Of a stretch of 64,000 nt of DNA, positions 46,029-58,190 are shown one piece after another. Positions within the stretch are counted from its first letter, which is position 1, and every line of letters starts with the position of its first letter. The notes below the pieces were generated by a model. That model did no database searches. It was given only the letters and a program-made list of their open reading frames with translations, and was not told where the DNA came from. Source of the stretch: Chlorophyllum brunneum (Eukaryota > Basidiomycota > Agaricomycetes > Agaricales > Agaricaceae); the NCBI GenBank assembly GCA_963576785.1, contig OY756144.1, positions 434,001 to 498,000 on the forward strand. The letters run 5' to 3'. Position numbers and translations under genes: made by a program.

Positions 46029-47231
46029 TTATGGGCGTCGATTATCAACCGAGATTTCTTGTATCTTCTTGTCGAAATAGGCCTTTTTTGTTTTCCTTGT
46101 GGTCTTGCAAAAGGTGTTCCATTTGCATTTGTTCTTATGGTCTGCACAGTGAGTTGCGAGAATCTCAAAGCATTCTTCGTTCCACCAGGTCTTAGACCTA
46201 GTGGTGATTTTGGTCTTCTTTGCATTGTGATTCCAGGACCTGTCAAATAAAACTCCCAATTTGGCAACAGCTCTCTCCAGCTTGTCCGCATCATTCATCG
46301 GCCAGTTCTTGTTGTTTATCCCCTCCAAGATATCTGTCAGGAATTTGGTTTCCTCTTCCGACCCTTTAGGAATTGTCAATCTTTCGATGACGACATCCAT
46401 TTGCAGAATAGGAATTCTGATTAGAAGGGGGGCATGATCCAAGTTGTATCGATCACCTTCCTGGATAGCATGGGTAGGGATGTACAGTAACACTTCCGAT
46501 ACAAACAACAGGTCAATGACCATGTCTGGTAGGTTGGGGTCTGAAGCGTAGTGTGTTGGTTTGGCTGCAGATGGAATAGACCTCACTAAGTTGAGGGCTT
46601 TGGTGATCATGAGGAGATGGTCCACACTCACTGGATGTTAGTCCATTGAAGGGTCCCATAACTCAGATCGGATATTGATGTCCCCGCCCAATAAGAGAAA
46701 GGGCAGAAGATCAAAGAGGTGCTCCTCAAGGAAGTGGAGCGTGGTGTTGCGACTGTCATTGTATACATTCAACAACAGTAGTTCTTCTCCTCCTACAAAA
46801 AGGAATATGCACAAGAGGTCTCGATGTTCTACGACATCCTTTCTGATGGAAGATCGGAGACATTTGAGTTTCTTGTGAGCAAAAGCAAGGACTTGGGGAG
46901 TGGTACAATGATTGATATCAATTGTCCATTGAGGATGGTGCCGGCATCCAACTTAGAGGACTTCTTCAGCGATAATTGGGTATGAGAGAAGTATCCAGTC
47001 TGGGTGGACTGGGCCTCCTATGAGGGGAGATCTGTCATTAGAGATGGGTGAAGGGATGTTGCAGAGGTATCTCCATGGGGGTTCTTGTATGAGGAGGAGG
47101 TTAACATCACCTCTGCATACAAGGACTGTCTCCATCACTCCATATGATCTTCTAATGTTGTGAGAGCAGACCTTCAGCTCACTCAAAAACAAGCGGAGAG
47201 GCCTGTCTTGATCGTTGGGTGTGTTATTCAT
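46029..47231 (-). pseudogene. LINE B ORF2, endonuclease and N-terminal region
   Basis: Starts at an ATG near 47231. The opening frame has KVCSHNIRRSYGVMETVL and LLLIQEPPW, matching the N and QE motifs of AP-type endonucleases. Later pieces read LLGGDINIRSELWDPS (GD-x-N motif) and RYNLDHAPLL (the SDH motif changed to LDH). Several stops and shifts interrupt it. Confidence 0.65.
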
Positions 47232-47250
47232 TGGGGGGGTTAGTCTGGCT

Positions 47251-48681
47251 TCAACTAGCCAGGGGTGATGAGGAGGGGGGTAGTGAAACTCCTTTGTTTT
47301 CTCTTAATTTGAGTACTTTGTTTGTGTGCCAGTCATGGTCAAATCGGCATTTCCAAAACTGGCATTTACAGTCAGTGGCAAGGTGATCCTTGCCACAGTT
47401 GGAGCACAAAGCCCTGTGGGGGCATGTCTCACCAGTAGGGATGGCCGTGATGGGTAGGTCCGCTTTGTCATTACCCTTGTAGTAGTAGGCAAAGGCACAA
47501 TGGTTGGCAGTGGAGTGGGGACCCTTGCAGTGGGCACAAGTGAACAGTCTCACATGGCATCGGATAAGAGGGTGGCCCCATCTGCAGCACTTGGCGCAGA
47601 ATAGAACTCCCGGGTTAGCTTTGGCCCTCCTGATGCAGAAAAGACCCCCATAAATGTTGAGGAACTTGTCCTCAATCTTTGCAATATTGGTTCCTACCTT
47701 GGAGTCCCAGATTTTGAACCACACTATACAGGTGTCGGAATGTTTAGAGTTGCATTGCACCCTTGGTTGCATTGCAAATTGAATGGCGTCTGAATAAATG
47801 GAACTTCGGACACTGGAAACCACATCAGCTTCGGAGAGAATCTACCCTTGTGACATAATGTAACTGATGTCCGTGACTTTCACAAACAATTTAGATTTGG
47901 GGAGGGATACTTCACCCGTAGTGATTCCTCTGAATTTCTCTTTGAGCCATGCCTTGATGACGTCTAGCTCATTGGGGGTCAGCACCTCCGAGGTGTAGAC
48001 CATAAGGCCCAACTTACCCTGCAAGGTGGTGATAACCCTAGTCTTGGATTTCTCCACTATAAGACAAACATTAAGAGAGTCTATGATGGCCCCAAAATTG
48101 GTAACATTGGGCCCGGTGAGAAGGGGAATGATGACTTGCTTGCACGAGAGACCATTCAGCATAGAGTGAATTATACCAGCTCTCTTAGCCGGCTTCTTGT
48201 TTGTGGGAGAGGGGGTGGAGAAGGCAGTATTGTACATTGCTACTACTTTCTCATATGTCAATTCTGGGAATTTGCTCGCAAACTCTAGGAGTTTGAGAGG
48301 ATCATGCCCAGTGGTAGCAGGAGTGGAGGCAGAGTTCTTACCACCTTTAGCTGCAGCTGCAGCATAGGAGGTTTTAACACCTTCCTTAGGTTTCTTGGTA
48401 TCCTTCGGGGGGGACACCGTAGCTTTGGCGGCCTTGCCAGGCACAGGTGCGGGAGCGGGTTTTGTTATCTTTGGTCCAGTGATAGCGGGTTTCATGGCTG
48501 CTGATTTGGGTTTCCGGCCCCTATGCTTCTTATTGTGAGTGACAGCCTTGAACTCCACCTTGGTAATCATTTGCACATCATTATCAGAGATACCTGAATG
48601 AATGACTTTATTGTCATCGGTGATACCTAGAGTGACAATGTGCTCAATGACCTCCATGCGGACATCATCAGGTTTACGCAT
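47251..48681 (-). pseudogene. LINE B ORF1b with three zinc knuckles
   Basis: One frame broken by a single TAG near 47843 (copy A has CAG there). A low-complexity Ala/Pro/Lys region precedes a helical part (KEKFRGITTGEVSLPKS), then three Cys/His units: CAKCCRWGHPLIRC, CAHCKGPHSTANHC and CSNCGKDHLATDC. Such knuckles bind the element RNA in Tad/I/R1-type LINEs. The ending is serine-rich. Confidence 0.7.
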
Positions 48682-48723
48682 GAGAGCTTTGGAGGCTGCG
48701 TGTCATAGGGGAGAGACGTCTGG

Positions 48724-49401
48724 CTAAGGTGTTTCCTTAGCACAGATAGTAATCTTACCAAAATTGACCTCCATCCAACCATGGAGGTTGTTCTTTTGTT
48801 CATCGACTGCAACCTTGAGCCATCCCACCTTCATCAAGATTCCTGTCAATTCAGTAAAGGCCTGCCCAAACACAAGCCCCTTATCACTGCCCATATTGTA
48901 CATACTGCAGGCTTTTACCCACTCGGAAATCTTTCCAACTTCCCTAACAGCATTGTCATAGAATTTCTCTGGACTACCTTCCTGTTCTACAGTGTCTTCA
49001 TCCTCAACTTTGACCTTGGGTTCTAACTCTTCTTCAACTTGGTCAGCCCAATCTTTGCCATCGTTCTTACCTGAGTAGTAGTGATTGTCTTCCGGCCTTA
49101 CTTGTTTGGAAAATCTGTGGACAGTCTTTTCCATGCCACTATAGAGGGATGGGAACTGCAGGGGGGTAGTTGGCCTTCTGCTGAGGACCAACGGGGGAAT
49201 GGTGTTGCTGTAGGCTTGATTGGTAGGAATTACAGGCCTAGACATAGACGGCGTCCTAGGAAATAGGATACCAGGAGGGGGCAGAGCTGGAGGGGCCGTG
49301 AAGATGGAGAGAACCGGAACATGTGTTGTGTTCTCAAAGATGTTCCCATCGCCACCGGGCATAGGCTCTCTCAGAGAGAGATCGGAACGTAACACAGGCA
49401 T
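48724..49401 (-). pseudogene. LINE B ORF1a
   Basis: 225 open codons homologous to 40741-41421, ending at the same TAG followed ten codons or so later by a TGA, as in copy A. Listed as part of a decayed element although this ORF is itself open. Confidence 0.6.
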
Positions 49402-49485
49402 AGTGAATATCCTCTGTACTATAGACTAGCACCATAAAATTGACTTTTGTAAATCAATGGTGGTGGTACAAGTCAAAGAAGGGAT

Positions 49486-50296
49486 ATTTTGTGTTGTAAT
49501 GTTGCTGCCCTCACTGGTGCTGCTAATTACCCCTGTACTGTTGCTGCTACTGCTGCCTCTGATAATGTGGGGGTATACTCTGAGGCTAGACACTAGAGAA
49601 CTTGTTGACTGATTGGTTCACCTTAAGTATTAACTAATAGTTCATGATCAATCCTCAGACCAATGCAAATATAATAGCCAAGATCTGGATGTTTACTATA
49701 AGGAATGGAGTAATGATATTCCAGGAGTTGGGAATCCCAGAAAGAAGAGTCATTACTTTGATAATCTCAGGGATAGCACAATTGCCATTTGTATCAAGTT
49801 GCTCATATAGAACAGCAAGCTTGGCAATCAGGCCAGAGGGGTCCTCATTTGGATGGAAATGGAAGTAAATTGTCTCAACATACTTTGAATAGAGTCCAGA
49901 AATACTCTTTATGCTATATGTGGTATAGAGGTGCACCCACATACTGTTTATATCAGAAAGGTCCTCTTTGATCATCTTAGTGGGTAGTTTACTCTTAATA
50001 ATAGAGTAAACCACCCAGTGCATCTAGATGTGTGTAGCATGTTTGACTTCCTACACACCAGTTGGTGGTAGAACAATCACATAGGTGGGGACAAGAGTAT
50101 GGATCTGTGACAGAGGTGTCAGTAGGTACTTGTCACCCAGGATAGAAGGGCCATCAGTAGAGACCAGGGCAAGAATATTCTGCATCTGGTCTGCCCATTC
50201 ATTATAGTTGGCAGAACCAGAGAGAACAGGAATAGAGCTAAGTATGACTGAGATGAGAGAAGATATTTGTAGTCTAAATATGGATATAATTAGCAA
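49486..50296 (-). pseudogene. gag: Copia-type gag remnant (copia 2)
   Basis: Two frames (50296-50051 and 50023-49655) read like copia Gag: IPVLSGSANYNEWADQM near the start, then MWVHLYTTYSIKSI, YVETIYFHFHPNEDPS and a VMTLLSGIPNSW segment. A stop and a shift separate them. The element is cut on its 3' side by LINE B; no pol follows. Confidence 0.65.
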
Positions 50297-50332
50297 TCAG
50301 ATTTGTGGGTAATCAGATCTGCACCACTACAC

Positions 50333-50517
50333 TGTTCAAGCTATGAAACTATATATGGAAGCCTTAATAGAGTAGAAACTGGATGAGTCATGCTAGAGCA
50401 ATGGGCTAGAAAGACCATACTCTACAGGTCAGGTCAGATCAGCCTATCTATGACCCACTTGCAGCCTGTCATGGCACATGGGAAGCAGGCTATCCAGGGC
50501 CTATAACCTGTTGAACA
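50333..50517 (-). repeat. Candidate LTR of copia 2
   Basis: 185 bp bounded by TGTTCAA and TTGAACA (perfect 7-bp inverted ends), just upstream of the copia-type gag. Directly inside it the minus strand reads TGGTGCAGATCTGA, a plausible primer site. No partner LTR exists in the window, so this rests on structure alone. Confidence 0.4.
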
Positions 50518-51400
50518 GCACAGTACTATGTAGTGACAGACAGATAATCTGACTTACTGATAAGAGTAGTTTAGTAGATGGTTAAGTGAACTAGTAAGAG
50601 TTGCTGAGAGAGTTGAGTAGAGCATAAGAGAAGACAAGTAGATTGTCTAAAGAATAAAGGGAATATATGCTGCTTTATATACTAAATGTCCAGGATGTAA
50701 AACCCTAAGACCAATGAGTAATAAGTAAGCATAATAAGTCAGTAATGACTACAGAGTCCCTTGAAACACTGTGATTGCTCAGCAGTGTCCAGTAGCATAA
50801 TTGGAGTGACAGAGTATCAGTCAGCTCATGAAATACATGAGGAAATAGTGCATAAGAGGTGCATAATATGAGTCAGAGGGTGCAGCCTCAATGTCAAATA
50901 TTAGAGAGAAATATTACTAATCTACTGAAGAGCTAGTCATATGGAATGCAGCTTAGAAAGTGCAAATGACAACACTGAAGGATTATTACATTGTATACAG
51001 GCTTATATACTGGTATAAAAGATTCTGAGAACAAAAAGCCTTGGGTGCATTCATAAGAAAAAAAATAGATGGTAAATCACCATTGTGGGCACGTAGTGGT
51101 AAGGCGCATATGTATAGTTAGTACCGAAGCTTTATAAGTACTTGTGGAATGGAGGACGGTCGGCTTGGCGCGAGCTTGTATACTAACATTTCTTTCCCAT
51201 AATCCTCATCTCGAGGCTTGTTGGATGATGTTAGTTAACAACACTGTTTTCGTGCGTCCACCGTGGTCGCGTTCGTGTATGGCCACCTGATCCCATGACC
51301 GGAGTCATGGGAATATGACCTTGCACCAACCTGCATCGGCCCCGGCGGCCTCCGAAGCAGTTGTCAAAAGTCAATAAAGGCTCCACCAAAAAACAAAAAA
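50518..51400. other. CpG-poor debris grading into unique sequence
   Basis: CpG-poor sequence continues to about 51060, then composition becomes ordinary. No ORF or element could be assigned. Confidence 0.4.
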
Positions 51401-51468
51401 AAACGATATGTATGGCGTGTCCGAACTAAAAGTAACTATTAACCAACAATACCACTTTTTCAGGCGGA

Positions 51469-53669
51469 TCATAGTACCTTCGCTTTAACATACTTTTTGT
51501 TCCAACCAACCACCCCAACTACAATCGAAATCGGCCAAACAACCAAAACCCCGCACAACCTCAAAACCACACTTCCCAAAGCACCAATCAACATCCTCAA
51601 TCCAGAAACCTCCAACATCTTGAAAACACCCGCCACGACTCTGTTCAACACGCTGTGTCGGAAGAACAGATGATGATCGGCGTGCTCGATCGCAAATGGT
51701 GGTCTAACGGTGACATTCTTCGTTTGAATGATCCTATTAGATTTGACGGCATTCGAAGACGAGAATTGTTGACGGATGCGCTCGTATAAGCCTTTGTCTT
51801 CGATGGAGCACGCGGCCAGTAATCCAGACGTAAAGCCATCTTCGTGAAAGCCGTATTTCAAGTAGGCGCCGGCGAACGAGATCGAACGCTTGTTCTGTAT
51901 TTTGTACATCTCGTGCTGGGCTTTCACGGCCTGCAGCTCGCGGTCAGACGTCAACAATACAATTGAGATATAATAGCTCGTACCCTATCATCGAGTACTG
52001 GGTGCTCGTATTTCCACCTGCCTTGAATTTTGCGTTCGTCTATTTGAACTTCAGGCGGAGGATTGAGGGTGGCCAATACAGGGCCGTATTTATCCTCTGG
52101 GATGTGCTGCAGATCATTCATGCCATCTACGTGGACGGGGGTTAGAGGGCTTGCAGCGTCTCAGGAGTGGGGAAAAATCTGACAGGTACTTGTAGAGTGT
52201 TAGAAAGAATCGCACTATGGATGGAAGCTGAACTTACAGAGATACGCGATCTATGTTCGCTTTTTGATCACCTGAATAGGTCAGGTAGTTCCAACACGAC
52301 CACGCCATGCGACTCCTAGGCATAAGCTAATCTCCGAGGTTAGAATCAGGTATATTGTAGGAGTGAATATACGAACACAGGGATCACTGTGAAGCAGGAC
52401 TTCGTTCTTGCTCCAGTCGAAAGACCCAAGAATGCGGACTTCGTCTTCCGTTATGTCGTCTCCGGCTTGAAGTATTCGGAGGGCATCATCCGAGTGACAT
52501 GCGAATATGATATGGTCGTAGGTATATTTCTCGTCGTCATCGGTCACGATTTCGAATTTTTTGGTGCCAGCATCTTCTCTGGATAATGAAGAGACGCAGT
52601 TGACCCTACTTGAGAGGTGCAATTGCGACTGTGGGAGGCGTCCTAGAATTTGATTCACATAACGACGACTAGGAATGTATATTAGTCATGGGGAAAACAA
52701 CACGAAGTGGGCTTACAAACCTCCCTCCACATATAGTCATCCATTTCGGTTTACCAGTTATTTGCAGAAGACTGTGGTTATACATAAATTGAATCTGCAT
52801 TGAGAAATTGTCAACTGGTGAAACCAAGCGGAAGACAAAACGTACAAGAGTCTGAGCCGGAAAATCATCGAAACACCGGTCTGGTGGGGTACTCCAGACA
52901 GCGGCAGTCATAGGCTGTAAAGAACCGTTAATCAGAGAAGAGACGACTATTCCATGATGCGTACAATCAGGTAATTGTCCTTGAATGCGTCCGAGTACCC
53001 CTCTTCTTGAAGGTATTGCCCAATACTGATATCCCGCCGGTCGGATCGCTGAATGAACCGGGGTGCGCAAGCATTGAATCGGAAGACGTCATAAAGCATT
53101 CGCCACATGGTTGGATCAAAAAGCCGACTGGGCTGACAAAAGACAGTAAAAGGGTTCTTCCCCGCCCATTCAAATGCGCCACTATCCCGAGAGACGCTGA
53201 ATGTCATTTCGGTTGGCAGAATACGAATGCCTTTGCTTGGTACTTTGGTGGGTTCGGGAGGTCCCGACGAGAACAGTGAGAAGGGCCATGAGGGTGACTT
53301 GGGTATCTCGTGTTCTGGTGGCGGGTAAAGTTTCAAGAAGCGCAAGAAATTTGGGTACGTAGGGGGATTGAACACAATCTAGAACACCCTAAGCCCGCTA
53401 AACCTCGTTAAAAAGATATAAGCGCGTACTTACAAAGCCACTAATCTCTCGATTAGCAATACCATCCGGGAAAAGAACACATACACTCACGTATCTACGT
53501 CCACGCCAGCATTTGCAGGATCTTCTTTAGGCTTGAATCTGACCGTGTTTGCATGGCCACCAGGCCTGTCGTCAGCCTCATAAAGGTGGACCTCGTGGTC
53601 GCTGTGCTCGTTCAAGAGCCAAGTCGCAGCAAGTCCTGAGACACCCGAGCCAATCACGGCAACCTTCAT
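51469..53669 (-). CDS. FAD-dependent amine-oxidase-like oxidoreductase (10 exons, 577 aa)
   Basis: Predicted FAD-binding oxidoreductase of the amine-oxidase/COG2907 type; substrate unknown. Exons: 53669-53491, 53440-53434, 53378-52965, 52914-52846, 52794-52721, 52668-52377, 52326-52238, 52188-52184, 52126-51984, 51930-51469, totalling 577 codons with consistent phases. Residues 1-60 hold the dinucleotide fold (VAVIGSGVSGLAATWLL, then YEADDRPGGHANTV). The 7-nt exon completes DTGFIVFN and the 5-nt exon completes VSLTYGMNDLQ, both conserved positions in this family. ISFAGAYLKYGFHEDGF is the C-terminal FAD-contact region. A hydrophobic segment near the C-terminus (LCGVLVVWPISIVVGVVGW) predicts membrane anchoring. 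One donor (GTTCGT) is unusual. No inactivating change seen. Confidence 0.85.
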
Positions 53670-54378
53670 GGAGACAGGAAGGAAAGGAGCCTGTCTGCGA
53701 AACCATCCTGTTGCTCATGCCGTCACAGGGACGCAAAATGAACGCAAATTTGCAATTTGGTGGGAACCGCATCTTCCCACGCCATATTCTGATGACCGTC
53801 GCTCGACTCTGCCCTGTTGAATAACATGAGATCTCACGGTCTGAAAGATCGCAAAACATTGCAATTTTGCAGAGAATAAATACACACCCGTACATTTGGG
53901 GATAGTTCCTATCAAATCCTCGTAGCTCGAAATTACTCCCGTATGTTACGAGAAGACTCTCACTGTTGCGCCGCAGAGAAATTCAAAAAGTACCGCGCGC
54001 AATAGAAAGGTATCTTTTGGGTCAGAAGTACCTATCGATAGAGGAACCACTTGACCCACATGAAGCCGAAGATGAAATCTTATAGAGTAATAGACCAAAT
54101 CAGGTTTGAAACTTCAAAGCTTCGAGCTTCAAGTCGAAACCTCGAGGACTGGTGAGTCCTATCTCGACCGTACGACGGCTTGCTAAATAACGCATTTGAT
54201 TCATCGAAAACACTCCTACGAATGATGTCACGACTATGCATTCTTAGTTCAGTGCGACTATACTACATATGAAAGTCCTAGGGGTAAAATTAGAAATAGA
54301 ACATTAGATCAAAGAGTCTAAAACACCGGATACCACGTCCTTCCTTCCCTGAAAGAAATTTTCAGAGGCTCCCGCGCT
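53670..54378. other. Intergenic between FAD oxidase and P450
   Basis: Upstream region of the FAD oxidase gene and downstream region of the P450. No ORF, repeat or RNA was recognised. Confidence 0.4.
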
Positions 54379-56604
54379 TCATCGCTCATCGGTCTTCAAG
54401 CCCAAGACCTGCCATTCAGCCTGAGAGTCTTCATATGAGCGCTCAATGATCTTCCTGTGCTTCCCGGACCGAGGCTTGAATCCGAGCTTGTAAATACACG
54501 GATTACTGACAAAACCATCGGAGAAAGTTTTTTCGTCGTTAATATCCGGGACATAGGGCCTGTCGGTCTTCGCATCTTTGGGAAGGACAAAGTCGATGCC
54601 CCACATGATTCGGGCCAGTACAATGAAGAGAGATGCCTCGGCGATGTAGGTACCTTGACAGAAACGGCGACCCCATCCGAAGACGTAGCTGGACGGAAAG
54701 CATCAGAGGGTGGGCTTCTGAAGCATGATGATTGAACGTACTGGTCACGGTCACTGTCTGGGCCACTTCCCCATCGAGTAGGCTTGCCTTCTTGATACCA
54801 GCGCTCGGGGAGGAAGGCGAAAGGGTTGCTGAGAAGATCATGAGTTTGGGTTACAAAAATGGTACATACCCTTAAAGACACTCACGGGTAGCGTTTAGGA
54901 TCCATGTGGATAGCCCAAACGTTTCCAATGACCGTAGAACCCTTGGGGATAAAGTAACCTTCATAGACATCATCCTCATCGCCGCTGTGAGGAATACCTA
55001 AGTGCAATGAGCGGTTAGGGTCAACTTCTTTCATCAATAGCCAAACGCCACACACCCATGACGGTAGGAGGGCGCCTGCGCAAAGTCTCCTTGATACAAG
55101 CAACGAGGTAAGGCAAGTTGGGCTCATCCTCAAACGCAGGGAGCCTATCCGAACCAACAACGCGATCTAGCTCATCCCTAACCTTTTGGGCAGTTGCGGG
55201 ATGACTGATCATGAGAAGCAGGAAAGATTGCATGGTACTGGCCACAGTGTCAGAACCAGCTTCCAACACTGTACCCGCAGTATATGCAAGTAGAGTATCC
55301 TTGAGCCAACCATCCTCAGTGAGACCGCAACCCGGAGCGCGTTCATGGCCAGCCTCAGCACGTCGTCTAAGGTAGTTGGAGACATAACAATCTCTCGAAA
55401 CACCATTGCTAATTTCGTTTTGAGATTCCTTAAGAAGACCACCCCAAAGGATCATCTCCCTGTATGAATAAACATATCAGAAAACTCACAGCCCGGAAAA
55501 TCCATTCCGAAAAAAGTTTTATACCATTCGTGCATTTTACGAGCCTCCACGCGCCATTTTGCAAGCCAATCGGGGAGCTTGCGAAGGATGGGGAAAGCAT
55601 CGGCACTAGAAGGTTGATTAGGATCATCACCCCGCGCGTTAGGATCAGATATTCCTCACAGATAATTTCCAGGTTGGCCAACCTTGGTGAAATTTGCCAA
55701 CACCTCGTAGATCATGTGCCTTTTCCGCGAACAGAATGGAAATAGCATCAACACATGGCACGAGAGAAGGTGGGACGTAATGTTGCTTACAAGTGACGGT
55801 TATTCAAGATCTTGTGGGCGCGCTTGCCATAGGTGACCGTCATAACAACACTCGTTGTCTGTCAGAAACAGGAGGTTCAATTCAGAACAACTGAAACCAA
55901 AACTTTGCACATACGTAGCGACGAATAAAAGTGAACCAGTGAGCTTCGGGCACTTCACCGTTGGGACCTTCTTTCATATCCTCAAGACCCCGATCCCCGT
56001 GTTGAAGGATATCATAGAGAAGAACACGAGATTCTAAGTCCTGTGATGGACGGAGACGTTTTGAAGCAAAGGGGTTGATAGCCGCTTGTAGACTCTTTCG
56101 CGAAGCCTAAGAAAGGACCTTATGACCTTCTGATACCAATATAGTTGAAAATAGAACACACACCTTCCACTCCTTATCGTACGGCAGAAAGACCTGCCGC
56201 TGCCCGGCGCTCAGAATATCGTGTGCAACATGGGGCGGGGAACGACTAGAAAAAGTCTTGCTCCGGTTGACAAAGAGCTCATCGGTTGCTTCAGCAGTGT
56301 TGAGGACAATGACTTCCTGAGGGCCAAGTTTCAGTCGGTAGATGGGACCATACTCCATGGCCCATTCCCTGAACTATACAATGGTTCAGCAACAGATAAT
56401 TAGAGGGAAACTAGCGAAAGATACCTTAGGATATGGTCTCAGTACATCGATTTGGAAGAGATTCCCAAAGAATGGAATTCCCTTCGGACCTGGAGGTAGC
56501 CTACGCCCTGCATTTTCCTTCTGTCGTTTGACGTAGTGCACCAAACCTATGGCAGCGATGGTCAAGCCAATGGCCGTGGCCTCAGAGCTGCCCAGAATGG
56601 CCAT
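54379..56604 (-). CDS. Cytochrome P450 monooxygenase (10 exons, 564 aa)
   Basis: Haem-thiolate monooxygenase, probably ER-bound; substrate unknown. Exons: 56604-56425, 56373-56164, 56106-55915, 55858-55791, 55719-55660, 55605-55525, 55459-55056, 54997-54896, 54829-54742, 54688-54379; phases agree and sum to 564 codons. An N-terminal membrane helix is followed by RRLPPGPKGIPFFGN. The I-helix AGSDT, ETLRRRPP (ExxR), GIPHS and FLPERW are present, and the haem loop FGWGRRFCQG is complete. It lies between two other minus-strand oxidoreductase genes. I do not assign a CYP family; it resembles fungal secondary-metabolism or xenobiotic P450s in general layout. Confidence 0.9.
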
Positions 56605-58190
56605 AATGGAGGAGAAAGAGCAAGAATCAGAAGAGAAGTAAAGCAGTTGGGTGGAAGCGATGAGCCGCGTTGTATGATGTATTTAACTTGTACCAAAAGC
56701 AGATTTCGTCCCTGCGACCCGAAAAAAAATCTACGTTTATCCGTTTCCGGAATACTAGACAAAGCAAGAATCTCTCATCTTTCCTTTCGAGCGGGGGAAC
56801 TACGCAACGCGATGTTCATTTTACGGGATTATTGGTCAGGGTTCGTGGAGGGAACCGGTCTTCCAAGACAAAGATGCAAGCGGAACGGATAGGAAATGTA
56901 CTTTCCCCGATATCATCACACTCCCACGCATGTTTCGGCTTTGAGTGGGCTCTTCAGGCGCCCACAACCCCGCAAGTATGTCCAAGTGATCCTTCTCATC
57001 AAAATATTGTCCCATTAATTTCGGACAATTTCGTGTACAACTCAAGAGACAGATCGTGTCATCACCGCGAGCCTTCCACCACATCCCACTTAACCCACTC
57101 CTTGCATCCATTGAACAAGAAGTACCTTACGGCAACTTCTGGAGCGCCCGCTTTACCTAAATAAGGTACTCCTTGATTAGAGTGGGTCAATGGCGAGTAT
57201 ATCATTCGGAATGTGCGAACATCGCTCGACGACCACTTCGCATATTCATATTCTAGGTCTATTGTATCCGTACCGCTCAAGTTATCGAATCCCACTTGTC
57301 TCATTTCTCCGGAAGGCGATCTACAACCGAATGCGCATCTCAATTTCTATCCTTCAGAAGTCTCCCAGTTGAGTTGCCTTACGGCAACTTCTTCCACCTT
57401 CGTCGCGATATGTATTCAGGCTTGACCAATGGCCTTGATTCTTCTCCGCCGAAGATAACCCACATCGCAGCTCTTCGCCTCACACGAAGTCCTTTCGACC
57501 CACTCTTACCGTCACTGCCTGAAAGGAAAGACCGGCTTCCGACGTGAAACCTCTCCGCCCACTCATTCAGTCACCGGAGTGCTAGATGAGCATCATGACA
57601 ACTGGATGACAGTGATTGCGACAATGTCAAGTACACTCAGTTGGAGATGGGCATCAACTCGAGGCTTTACATCACCATGTCGCTTGCTGGACGGTCATTG
57701 TTCGAGACAAATAAGAATCTGGGAGCGTGATTTGCCCAGCCAAATACCTGTGCATGATCGTCTCCTGTCCTTGAAAGGTAGGCGACGTCCGGGAATTTGC
57801 ATTCCAATTTTTAGCGCTGAGCGGAGACTCGAACGTGCCTTTAAACGCGGAGATGGTATCAAAGGAGGTAGAGATATGTGTAGTGATTCGGGACAACCTC
57901 TGCAGATCTGTGGAGCAAGTTAGCGGATCTCACTACACAGTTGATTCGTCCTGATGATGGTTGGTGCCATAGTGAAAACTCCTTGCTACTGCCAATGTGC
58001 AGCAATGATAACCTATTCAGAACCCCCAGAAGACAAGATCTAGGTAAGTAGATTATTTTTCAAACCATGTATTTCAGCTCTGAAAAAAACGTGAAGTTTA
58101 TGAGCCTGTACATCCATAGCAAAGGGTATTACACAGTGAAACGATAACTAATCTACGAGTATCCATTTCTAGAATACTACAAAGGCGAAT
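56605..58190. other. Intergenic, P450 upstream region
   Basis: No supportable gene. A perfect 7-bp stem hairpin AGTTGCC-TTAC-GGCAACT lies at 57372-57389; the word CCTTACGGCAACTTCT recurs near 57124. Confidence 0.4.

Larger units (their letters stand above)
42743..49485 (-). mobile_element. LINE copy B
   Basis: The second copy of the same LINE in the same orientation as A, with a longer poly(T) (42743-42762) and the same 5' limit (GGGAT at 49485). Flanks share no target duplication. It diverges from A throughout, mostly by transitions, so A and B are separate insertions or an old duplication. Confidence 0.8.

Noticed and set aside
32146..50517. Copia 1 pol and the copia-type gag at 49.5-50.3 kb as one element split by the LINE block
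   Set aside because: The LTR ends differ (TGTTGAGG against TGTTCAAG) and so do their lengths, so they are probably different families.
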